Assembly: GCF_016545825.1 (NCBI RefSeq)
Contig: NC_052619.1
Span: 73,542,115-73,606,114, forward strand
DNA: 64,000 nt
DNA from: Eucalyptus grandis
Taxonomy: Eukaryota; Streptophyta; Magnoliopsida; Myrtales; Myrtaceae
Direction of reading: 5' to 3'
Positions 49,161-59,491 of this stretch are shown one piece after another (position 1 is the stretch's first letter; every line of letters starts with the position of its first letter). Under the pieces are notes generated by a model that was given only the letters and a program-made list of their open reading frames with translations, did not search any database and was not told the origin of the DNA. The position numbers were made by a program, and so were the translations under genes.

Positions 49161-51237
49161 TGTCGATATCCTCTATATGCTTCAGTCGTGCCCTATACGA
49201 CACTAGAGTGGAGCCAAAAGAAAGATAGAATTCATTGATAGCAAACTCAAGGGCTCGACACTGTAGAGAATAGGGCAGGTTGGTCAGGAGAGTAAGGAGG
49301 GTCTTGATTTCACACTCAATGACTATGTCATTAAATATGATGTCATAACCCTTCTTCAATAGGTCACGAAGTTGTAACCATTTGATTGGAATGGAGTTAC
49401 AATCCTCAGATGGAATTGGCTCATTAGGTAAGAAGAGAAATAGTGAGCCAAGATCATTGGCACCTCTTGAAATTTGAACCATATTAATGTAGTTCATAGT
49501 AGCTGGATAAAGAGGTGAATCATACATAAGCTCGTCGAAGGTCCGTATAGTTTGCCCATTGGACGATGAAGAATCATTTGCATTGAATAAGTAATTTAGA
49601 AGATGAACAAATGAAAATGAGTAGAAACAAAGGAACTACCTTCACTAGTTGAATGTCCAGAGTTGTTTAGGGCTCGATACTCAAATAACTCCGAAGGTCT
49701 TTTGAATTGATGTAATAAACCCAAAGGAAATTGGGTGACTTTCAAAAGGACTCTACTAGCACAACAAGGGAACAGTTGGAACCGGCAGTCGTTTTACCAC
49801 TCATCGAAGGATGTAGAACTATGGGAATAATTCAGACGAAGCAGAAATGCTCAAAGACATTGTGGGTGATTTTGTTATGACAAATGATAGCAACTCTATC
49901 CTGCACCTAATCAAGGCGCGACTTGAAGAAAGGAAAGTTCATCGAATACAATATTGGCATGGGCACACCTTGGGTCAGTCCAAATTGTTGGGCACAATAA
50001 TGTGGGTTGCATGTCTCAAAGCCCTAGGAAAATCAACCTCCATAAGAGAGGTTTAGCGTTTAGCATAAGGTTAGAATGAGCCAAAACACGTTATTAGAAT
50101 AAGCATACATCAGACTACGTAGTCAAAGGGCTGCAAGCTTTATGCTTGTAGAAATCAAAGTCAGTCAGAGACAGCAATGTATTGAACAAGCATTCAAATG
50201 GGGAAAAGCCACTGGGCAGTGAAGGAAGCACTCGACAGAATTTCCAAAACCCAAATTCGCTTTTGACAAACGATTCATGCATTTCAGGCCAATGAATTGG
50301 GATTTGCCCCTTCTTGTGAAATAGCTAGGGAAAGTAGACATGCGGCCAGCCATGCAAAATCCATAAAGGACCGAAGAAAGGTTTTGGGATGACCTCTAGA
50401 TAATGAAGTTTGTGCATCCATAAGGCCTCAATACAATACCGCCAGAGCCATACGACCTAATCTTATATAGATACCTTTCAACAATGCATAAGCCATTTTA
50501 ATGAATTCATGGGATACGGTCAACAAAAGTTGACAGAAGATATATCAACAAAGCCAACATAATAAGAAGGCGACATCTTCCTCAGCGAAGATAGGTCCAC
50601 TAATCCTAGCGAATCTATCCATGAACACAACATTAGAAAAATCTAGGTGAGGAATCTTGTTAAAGAATGGACAAGCACTTATGTATTTACTGTTGGGTTC
50701 CACAAAAGGAGATAAGCTAGTCAAAGACCATATATCTAGCAAAGTAATGGTCACTAGACCAATTGGAAGGAAAACAACAATTAGTCAAAGGTGACCAAAA
50801 AATAGCAAAGGTTACCAATCAATTTGTACTCTAGAGGATCAATAGACATATGGCAGAACTTCAAACATTCATCAATCTTGGCATCATTTCATATGCTTGA
50901 GATTTCCTTCTTTAGTCTTTTATACATATTGAGAAATCGAATGTTGAAGGGAGTATAGAAATTGAAGCGACAATTAGGAATTGACCAAGCAAAGGAACAT
51001 ATCGAAGGCGGGTGTATGGGCATAATTTCTCCATGGTAACGAGGAAGCACTTTGCAAGGAGAGATGGAGGGAGGCAAGAGCTTAAGATGAGGACCAAAGT
51101 TAATATAACCAGTATTAATACTTTGGTCCATAAACATAAGAGCTTTCTCCTCTCTTCATGGACACAGAGCGGATCAAAGCACAATAAGTGTAAGGTCGCC
51201 TCAATACCCATGGAACTTTGAGAACAACCTGCCATTG
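49161..51237 (-). pseudogene. Antisense PMD (plant mobile domain) ORF, copy 1, N-terminal part
   Basis: Minus-strand pieces in shifting frames hold plant-mobile-domain landmarks in order. 'TITLLDIWSLTSL' is at about 50715-50754, 'EEDVAFLLCWLC' at about 50545-50585, and 'KPFFGPLWILHGWPHVYFP' lies near 50330-50380. A further long frame (49111-49527) ends with 'YRARLKHIEDID' at LTR B, after which the reading resumes at 45526. PMD proteins (for example MAIN and MAIL1 in Arabidopsis) are both host nuclear proteins and passengers of transposable elements. Here the antisense position behind a Tat-like integrase favours the element version. Numerous stops and shifts make it non-functional. Confidence 0.72.
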
Positions 51238-51469
51238 TATGTAAATAAAGGTGTTAATGAAAGAACAAGACCCTTTGGATATTAATAGGCTCCAAGAATA
51301 ACTAAGTTAGCCCACTATCCTACGTTTGAGGAATGTGGGTGAGTTTATGATATTTGAAGATCCCACCATAATTATCTTTGGCATGCAATGGAGGAAGTTA
51401 AGAATGAAGGTGCTACAAAGTAAAATTTTAAAGGAAATAAAGGACAGAGTATGTCAATTAAATGATTTA
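51238..51469. other. Short spacer before LTR C
   Basis: No recognisable coding sequence. It separates the N-terminal end of PMD copy 1 from LTR C. Confidence 0.5.
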
Positions 51470-53520
51470 TGTGACATCTCAGATTTTCAATCATGTTTTC
51501 TACTGAATAAATCGGGCATTTCATTGACACGCCTATAAGGCTGTTCTAAGAGCTGATCACTCTCGAGATAACTAGACTATTTGGGGAAGCCATTAAGGAA
51601 TTTTAAGGCAATACACTTGAGAATTCGACTAGGAATCGGCTTCTCGACCGTGCTCCTATCAGAGATAGGCTGGTTTGACAGAGATATGTGACTAACCGTG
51701 GGAAAATTCTTATAGGCCAGCACTAAACTGATTTTTCTATCGTTTTGGTACCCTGTGTCCGTATTTGAATCATCGAGATTTTCACGACAACTGAGAGTTG
51801 CTAATGAGTCGAGTGGGTTCATCATGACTCGAAGAAAATTGACCACGAGTCATTTGCACTAAAAAAAACTTTATGAAAGTTACCTGGTAGCCTAAGTTAC
51901 GCTAAAAATGCGCCGAATGGAAATTAACTGTGAATTCAAGTCTGATTTTAGGAATTAAAATTTTTTTCATGTCACAATAAATTCTAAGAGTATCGACTCT
52001 GTCTCAAAAGATTTTTCTGCAACCCGAGACTTTTTGGGAAAAAGTTGTCCTAAGGCCGTTTTTGTCTAGAAAAAGCCAATGATCGTTTTTTTTATTGCGT
52101 AATTGGGATGCAAGATGGATTAATTGGTGAGGAAAAATGTCAATTTGATTGTTGGGATGTTGATTGAATTTATCGAGGCCGATTTATGATGAAACAAGTA
52201 GGAACAAGTGGCCAATTGAGAGAAAAATTAAGGAAATTCATATGCCCCCTTACCTAGCCATTTTGGACCATTTCAAGGGTTGTGTTTGGAGCCTTGGTGG
52301 CTGCTTGGTGGCCATGGAGACCCGTTGTGGCTAAGCAAAGGTCAAGGGGACCAATTTGGATGAGATTGAGCATGGTAGGCCCCTTGTCTCCCCATCCCTT
52401 CTCTCTTTCCCTCACAAAGCAATCGGCTAGCTTCTTCTCTCTACCTCCTCTTCATTTTCGCACATAAGAAGCCAGCAAAAGCCAGAGCAGCCGTCGCATG
52501 CCGGAACGCCATCCCACCGTCGAGCGAGCGCCCGCGCACGTCCGCCAGCCCTTCGCACCTCACCATCATCCACCTGCATTGTCCCTACTGGCCCCGCCTC
52601 CAACAAGCTGTCGAAGGAGCCCAAGCCATCGCCGATGTCCACTCGAGCCCTTGTGGTCACCACCTGGACCGCCACCAAACCAAATTGCCTCCTCAGCCAT
52701 CTTTGACCTACATCAGCCTTTGTTTTCTTTGGTTTGTAGCTCAAAGCAGAGAGCAAAAGAGTGGGTTTTCCAGCAAGCTCTAGGCCCGTTTTGAGGTGCT
52801 CTCGAACCTCGAAAGTTAGGCCCGCCTTTGGAAAAGTTGAGCCTCGTCGCGTTCCCCAACGATTTGATCTGATCGAATCTCGAATCAAGTGAGTTTTACT
52901 CACTATACCTCACTTAGTAGGTTAATGATGCTTATGGGTTGATTAGATTTAATTAAGTGCAATTAAGTAGATAGATTAGATTAGGTGAATTAATTTAGTG
53001 CCTTATCGATGCATGTTAAGCAAATAGTTAATGAATTTAGCAAGTAAATAGGTTCTAGTATTTATTGAATGAACCTCGGAATTTTTTCAGGTCCATTTAA
53101 GCATCTAATTAGGCATTACAGGCCTAAATTGGACTTATTGGCATTTATTTAATATTTTCAATAATTATTTTATTATTTATTTATTTTCCAGAAATTAGAC
53201 CGGGATAGTCGGTGACCATAATTTTATGCTGATTACTGTGGTGCGGCTTGTTTATTTATTCGAGCTTTAATTTGTGTTGAATTGATTTAATTGTGATTTT
53301 AGGATTTATTTCCTAAATTAATAAATTTTGGTAATTAATTGGATAATTACCGGGCGTCGGTTTATAGCGCCAAAAATCTATTTTGGGACTGCCAAAAATA
53401 GTGGGAGGTTCAAAAGTGAAAACCTTGTATTTTGGCTAAGGCCGGCCGTATATCCACATACGTGTATTTTTATTGAGAATAATAAAAATGACAAATTGAT
53501 TGTACGATCAAAATGACATA

Positions 53521-53970
53521 TTATACCGGCTCGATGACTCTATATGTCATCTTGGAGAAAGAACGATATATTGATAAAAGTGGTAAATTGATGTACAGTC
53601 TGAATGTTATATTATACTGACTCGACGACTTTATAGGTTGTCTTAGAGAGTGAATGGTATGCAATGTCAACTCGGTGATTCTATAGATCATCTTGGAGAA
53701 TGGACGACATACCATAACGGCTCGGTGACTCTATATGTCATCTTGGAGAATGTACATTATGTTTTATATACTCAATGACTCTATATGTCATCTCGGACAA
53801 TGAATATTATAATATACTAGCTCGATAACTCGATAGGTTATCTTGGAGAATGAATAGTATATTATAGTGGCTCGGTGACTTAGTTTGTCATTTCGGAGAA
53901 CGAATATTATAACATACTGGCTTGGTAACTTGATATGTTATCTTAGAGAATGGACAGTATTGAATGAAAT
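53521..53970 (+). repeat. 50-bp minisatellite with a conserved hairpin, inside LTR C
   Basis: The phrase CTCGGTGACTCTATATGTCA and variants begins at 53530, 53621, 53671, 53721, 53771, 53821, 53871 and 53921. The last seven are spaced exactly 50 bp apart. Each copy holds a four-base stem around a seven-base loop: TGAC/GTCA, CGAC/GTTG, TGAT/ATCA, TGAC/GTCA, TGAC/GTCA, TAAC/GTTA, TGAC/GTCA and TAAC/GTTA. The next outer pair is A-T or G-T in all copies. The array lies within the predicted LTR intron. Confidence 0.9.
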
Positions 53971-54228
53971 GACCGGGGAGTGATATGAGTGATATGTAAT
54001 GTAATTGACTAGGTCGATTAATCGATGTTTCGATGTGTGGTGATTGATTAGGTGCCTATTCAAATTGTGTTGTATTGTAGGTGGAATCTGAGGTCAAGGT
54101 AAGTCCTCTGACCCGTGTTATGCATAGGCAGCCCTTATGACGTATTGGCCTTCTAATCGAGTCTTAGGAGGTAGAACTCACTGAGACGTCGTCTCACCCC
54201 ATTGTGGAATAACATTTCAGGCCCCTAG

Positions 54229-54444
54229 ATGACAGCACCTCCATCTCCTCATCCTCCCATGCATTTTGGTATACCCGAAGAGATTACGAAGATAGGATAC
54301 AACTTCCATATGCATAACCATCCCGAAGGACCGGAGTACATATTGATCAAGTCCACTGTCTGGGTTGATGTGAGTAAACTTGATAAGGTGCCCCACGAGT
54401 ATCGGTCGTGGTACCATCAAGGTCAGCAATTTCATTCATGTTAA
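54229..54444 (+). CDS. Short LTR-borne ORF, 71 residues, relative of 48407-48667
   Basis: The ATG lies 8 bases after the predicted acceptor TTTCAG (54215-54220). Shared landmarks with the LTR B ORF are FGIP (residues 13-16), STVWVD (42-47), PH (55-56) and Trp 61. The ST-to-PH distance is 13 and the PH-to-Trp distance 6 in both. The C-terminal tail is shorter and ends at the point where LTR similarity stops, so the last residues may not be original. Function is unknown. Confidence 0.42.
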   Translation: MTAPPSPHPPMHFGIPEEITKIGYNFHMHNHPEGPEYILIKSTVWVDVSKLDKVPHEYRSWYHQGQQFHSC

Positions 54445-54445
54445 C

Positions 54446-57390
54446 TTGCAGAGATCAATGATCTTGTTTTACCTATTATTCTGCCTCTTTCACTTGATTA
54501 CTTAGCTCAAAAGGAGGTTCTTTAAGAACAATTAACATTGTGAAACTGAGTCTGGTTCGGCGATAAGTATAAAAAATAGATGAGAACCTATTATAGAAAT
54601 CCTTGAGCCACGACTTAAGGCTTGGAGGCAGAAGATCACCAATATCATCTTTGTTCAATTCACCCATCAATGACTTAAGCTAAGAATGGGTGGGCCTTGC
54701 TCATCATCATGATATACCAACACTTGAGAGGAACATAAATTGTGCTAGCTTGTCCTTCAGACTATCAAGTTTGACCACTTATGAGGAAACTCCTGAGGTC
54801 AAATCACCAGTATCAACAACTAGGACACGAACGACTTCATCCAAAGCACTGATAGTATTGGCCAGAATAACTAGAGAAGTCTTGTTCTCTTTGTGGATGA
54901 ATGACAACAAGAATGGAAAGAGGAACTTGTGGCAGAGTGACATTAGCTATCAAAGATGCAATGGTTGGTGGAGATTGAGGGATAGATACTGTCATATTGA
55001 AAGAAGTAAAGATAAAAGTTAGTTCATTTACTAAAACAGAGTAAGGAGACCTTATACATACCAAGCTCCATAACAATATCTTCGATCAAAGGCTAAGTAG
55101 AAGTATGCTAGGTTGATTCCTTGCCACTAGTTGATGCATTAATAGCTGTCATGTCAAATAATGTCAACACCTAAAAGCATAATAAGCAAACAAAGATATG
55201 ACAGAAAAGAGAAAAACACTTGCCACGAATTGCTAGAGGAACAGAGGTAAGCACAACCCCAGCATTCCCAAGAGTTAAAAGGTGAGCTTCTGCACCCTGG
55301 AAATCTTCTATTGAGGCCTTAAGTGGACCATTGAAGTTATTAGGTTCATTTGGAGACATGTGGCTATCTTCTATTGGAATTAAGGCCACATCTTCAGTCG
55401 TTAGTCGAGGTTATTTCCTCATCGAAAGGGGAGAAGTATCCTTTTATTTTATTTTATTGAGTTGAGATATTATAACACCAACAGGCGTATCTAGATAGCA
55501 AAGGAAGAAGAGTTAGCAAAAATATAGGAGAATTAGAGGAGATTAATCTATTATACCTTTGATAGTCCAAGCAGACGCCTAACTAGCCTTTCTCCAGAAT
55601 CCTCCTCCTATGGTTCTTCTTCTTCCTCTTCTAGATCTTCTTGCTCTAGCCCTGGATCCTCTCCTGGATTTTCTTGCTCTAGATCCTCTTGCCACGACGA
55701 AGCTGGTATATGAACGTCAGTCCCTTCTGAAGCCCCAATTCTAAGTGTTGTCGATATGATTGGAGGACCAAGTTCAAGAGGATATTCCAACACTAATTTG
55801 CCTTTCTTAGTCATTTCAATCGACTGGGACGGCATTGCTTTATTCGATTGAAAACAATCTTGATGGCTTCTTCATATGGGATTGCAAATGTGAAAGAGAC
55901 CTACTAGCTAGTATATCCCGCTATAACTACCGGAGAAATTGAAAAAACTTCCAAATTTGGAGAAAATCGGCCCCTATATTGTCACAATTATCTAATAGGA
56001 ATAGACAAAGGGCTTGCGTTTTTTATAGTTGTAATTTTTTTTTTTGTTCATCAAAGGATACTTCATGAAATAAGCAATTGGCATTAGTATAACCCGATGA
56101 AGACCAGATTGCTTGGCACAGTACTGCGGGAATAGGCTTCAAACCCATGGTAGAATCTTTCCTTTTTATAGAGCCGTATCGGAAGGTCAAATGGAGACAC
56201 GACCAAATTGTATCGAAGTCATCTAGGTGCTGAATCTCCGTGTAAAAAAGGTAGTAGAACTTGAAAGCTTCATAAGGGAAGAGTTCAACATGAGTATGGT
56301 CAAAATTTAAAATCTCCTGGAGGTAGTAAACAAAAGGAGAAGTGTCATCAAGAACCTTTCTAGGAGATAAGGTGAGGAGTCAGTAATATAGACTTTGAGG
56401 TTTTGGCTGCATGGATTTCAACAATGGGCTGAACGGAAGAGCACGAGGAATTATGCTAAATAAGAAAGGAAAATAAAGAGCCATTCATACTTTTAAAATT
56501 CAGAATAAACCAGCTAGAACTTTGGTCTCTTTCGGCATCATCGAAATGACAACATAGGTAAGACTCTATACAAGATGGCTAAGACAAGCGGGCCAAGAGC
56601 TACTTTCTTTCCTCCCACAAGATTGGCAAGAAGTCTAAAGAAATCCTTTGAGACTTTTGGGATGGATTAAAGAATACATATTTCAACAGCCAATAAAGTA
56701 AGAAAGTAGTTTGTTCTTTGAAGAGACTAGGACCTGAGGTTTTATGGTACTCATCAAAAAAAGTTCCATAAGTGAGGACACCATTAAAAATGGAAAAGTC
56801 CTCAAGAGCTTCGATTTCATCTACAAAAATATCATCTAGAACAAACCCAGAGATAGTGAATATGCCTAAAAGGGTCACAGACACGGGTCCCCAAGGAAAA
56901 AAGAAACAATTGATAGATGGGGATGAGAAGCAGACATAAAAAGCCACTCTCTATTTAGATCATGGGACAACATGCTAACCTCTACTACCATCTCGATGCC
57001 CACATTCATCCATGTCAACTAGGTTGGCAAATCATCCTGTAATCGAAATACCAGGCGTGGAAATTCTCTTCAAATAAAGGAAAGCTTTGAAACTTACTAG
57101 GAGCAAATATCCAGATATCCTTGATAGGAGAGTACTAAATTGGAAGTTTCTCATTCCTCCCGGTTGGGAAACAAGGTTTGAGAGGCGGTGGAGCATGGTT
57201 GTTGTCCAAAAGGGCAAGCCCAAGAAGCAACAAATTCGTATGCTGCTCTTCTACAATGCTCAAAAGTTGAAATCGACAATAACTGGCTTCCTTAATGTAA
57301 AGAAAGCAGTCAAAGTTCAAAATATAGGATTTAGGTTTGAATTTGGGAGCTTCAATCACCATGAAAAGCTTATGAGTAGAGTATGAAGGA
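54446..57390 (-). pseudogene. Antisense PMD ORF, copy 2
   Basis: The clearest piece (56600-56947) contains 'WGPVSVTLLGIFTISGF' and 'KEQTTFLLYWLLKYVFF', followed by 'SLDFLPILWEERK', the core of the plant mobile domain. A region near 56090-56250 continues in a PMD-like manner in shifted frames. An acidic linker with 'EQENPGEDPGLEQEDLEEEE' lies at 55610-55700. Further minus-strand frames at 55171-55389, 54837-55076 and 54476-54670 ('LKSWLKDFYNRFSSIFYTYR') follow. Compared with copy 1 it has the same 'TLLxI' and 'FLLxWL' blocks but different bases, so it is a diverged duplicate and not the same segment. Stops and frame changes are frequent. Confidence 0.72.
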
Positions 57391-58860
57391 TTTAGGATTT
57401 TAAGGAAGAAGACAAAAGTACAAAAGAGAAGATGAGGCGTATTCTTCTATTGGGAGTAGGAGACAACAATTCAAAAATTAAAAATATCTGTCAAAAACCG
57501 AAGTGACGTGTCAAGATGTAATGAGAGCCGTTGATTCATATCAACTACTGATATGTTAGAAAATAGAAAGGTATAATGATCATCCATATAATGATCATCC
57601 ATAAAAAAAACTACGCACATAATGAGATATTTCCTTTTTAAAAAAAAAATTCATATGTTGACACTCAAAAATACTACTACAAGCATGTATTGGTCATGAA
57701 GGACAGGAAATTCTAAAATTGCCCTCGATGGCGTTATATGGGCCATAATCTACATTGGTGTAGCCGATAAATGGTTATGAAAATAAAGGATAGCCAAAGA
57801 TTTTTAGAAACCTTGGGCTAAATTTCAACAGACAAAAAAACAAAGACAAATAATTCCATGATGAAGCAGTTGGTTACCACGTTTTGAAGCCAAGGGTCAT
57901 TGATGAAGATACAACATTGACAGTGGAAAAAGGCAGGAACAATTAAAATGGCGTTAAACTCAAAAGAAGCAGTTAATGCCTACTAAACAAGCCGTGAGAA
58001 TGTTGTCAAAGAGGTTAGAAACTAAATATGGATAAGGCGGTTGAGTATAGAAAGTTGAGTGACTCTTGAGGAGAAAGTAATTGACCATTGACAGTTACCA
58101 GATTGGCCTATAAATACCACAAGCAATCCAACAAAGAACCCCCCCTAAACAATACACAAAATTACTTTGTCTTGCACTTATCCTTACTTAGTTTAGCTTA
58201 GCTATAGCTTAAGATTTCCATCGTAAATTCAATTTCGACGAGTGTCTATATCCCAAGCAGTACTATTGATTAAATTGCAGTGCTAACCCACTATCTAGTA
58301 TTGTCAATTAGATTCCAACGTTGTGTTCTCATACGCGTCTATAAGCAGTGTGTACTAGGTGTTGTTTTCACTATCCATCATCGTTGATTAGATTCTGACA
58401 TTATGTCCTCATACACTTCTAGGAGCAGTGTGTATTGAGTGTTGTTTTCTTTGTCTAGCGTCATCAATTTGATTCCGACATTATGTCCTCATATCCATCT
58501 AGGAGAACCATCTAGTAGGTGTTATCCTTATTGTCCAACACCGTTGATTAGATTTCCTTGAACTTAGTAGAGAGTAGTGCTTTCTAGGCATTTTGTTAGT
58601 ATCCAACATTGTCGAAGTACCTTTAATATTGTATAAACTACTTTAATTTTATTTGGCTTTTATTATTATGTTAAAGTAAGTTTAGATGATACTATTGGTT
58701 AGCTTTCAACATTGACTATTGTTGATATTAAGCTCATATTAAGATAGCGACTTCTTGGAATTCGAGATTATAAGATGTATAGTCTCGTTCGCATTTGACC
58801 ATCTTTGTCCAAAGCTAACACAAAACCTGAATCTCTTTTAATAAAAACTAAAATATAACA
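57391..58860 (+). other. Candidate 3' LTR or promoter-bearing region of the Tat-like element
   Basis: This non-coding stretch lies beyond the antisense PMD ORF, where a Tat-lineage element would have its 3' LTR. It contains a plus-strand TATA-like CCTATAAATACC at about 58108-58119, then a CT/A-rich leader-like stretch. I could not define both ends, and no second copy is present for comparison. Confidence 0.35.
58240..58620. repeat. About 79-bp tandem repeat, three to four copies
   Basis: 'TTAGATTC-GACATTATGTCCTCATA' and variants recur at about 58310, 58388 and 58467, with a partial copy at 58547. Each is followed by 'TCTAGGAGCAGTGTGTA-T-GGTGTTGTTTTC'-like bases. Confidence 0.85.
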
Positions 58861-59491
58861 CAAGATGAAAGACATTTCGTTGCGAGATCCAAAACTGACG
58901 AAATAACTACTATCAATTCAATATTAACGAGCCAATCAGTCTAAGTTATTTGTGATGTTTCCCTATTCATGCGTGGGTTTATGCCCTTTATCATCAATAC
59001 TTCATTTGGAGTTTTCATCTTTCGATTTTTAAGTACTGCCCAACAGGGAAAAAAATCACTTTTTTTCTTTGAATATTGTTATCCATACATCTCCTCTTTT
59101 TCATCTTCCCAAAAAAATATAAAACTCTTTCAAATTATGAGATTTCGATTAATTACCTATGATTACATGATAATAATATGAGACCTTCGTTATTCATATC
59201 ACAATTCCCTCACTCATGTTAATCTTAGGAGGCCGGCACACCTATTACCACATGAATGGAGCCTAACCCAATGTACATGAACGTGGTGACTTAAACCCAA
59301 ATTTTCAGATTTTTTTTCTTTTAAAACAAAAGGACAATGTGCGACCATCACTTGCATAAAAAGCAAATATTCCTATGCAGTGGATAGAAGATACAGAGTT
59401 CGTAATTCCATACGAAACAATGAAACTTGAAACTTCCATGATAGTAATTTTTTCTTCCGAAATGGTCGATCAACCAAAGGTCCATGCACTT
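58861..59491. other. Intergenic, 3' flank of AAP copy C
   Basis: No gene recognised. The minus-strand AAP gene ends at 59492, so its 3' UTR and poly(A) signals should be here; no particular site could be chosen. Confidence 0.5.

Larger units (their letters stand above)
51470..54445 (+). mobile_element. LTR C, relative of LTR B, truncated at its 3' end
   Basis: It starts TGTGACATCTCAG, matching the LTR B start, and shows the same internal order: 'GATCACTC-GAGATA' early, a GC-rich leader zone (52440-52800), a donor CAA|GTGAGT at 52889, an acceptor TTTCAG ending at 54220, then a short ORF from 54229. In LTR B about 490 bases follow the ORF. Here the LTR similarity ends just after the ORF stop and antisense PMD-like sequence takes over near 54446. 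No TG...CA end or target duplication was found, so the right end was probably deleted. Confidence 0.75.

Noticed and set aside
45527..54445. LTR B and LTR C as the two ends of one retrotransposon
   Set aside because: They are strongly diverged, the interval holds only antisense PMD sequence without gag-pol, and LTR B has its own target duplication.
44210..57390. PMD sequences as host MAIN/MAIL-type genes
   Set aside because: Both copies are riddled with stops and lie antisense behind a gypsy integrase among LTRs, which fits a transposable-element passenger better. A tree would be needed to exclude a host origin fully.
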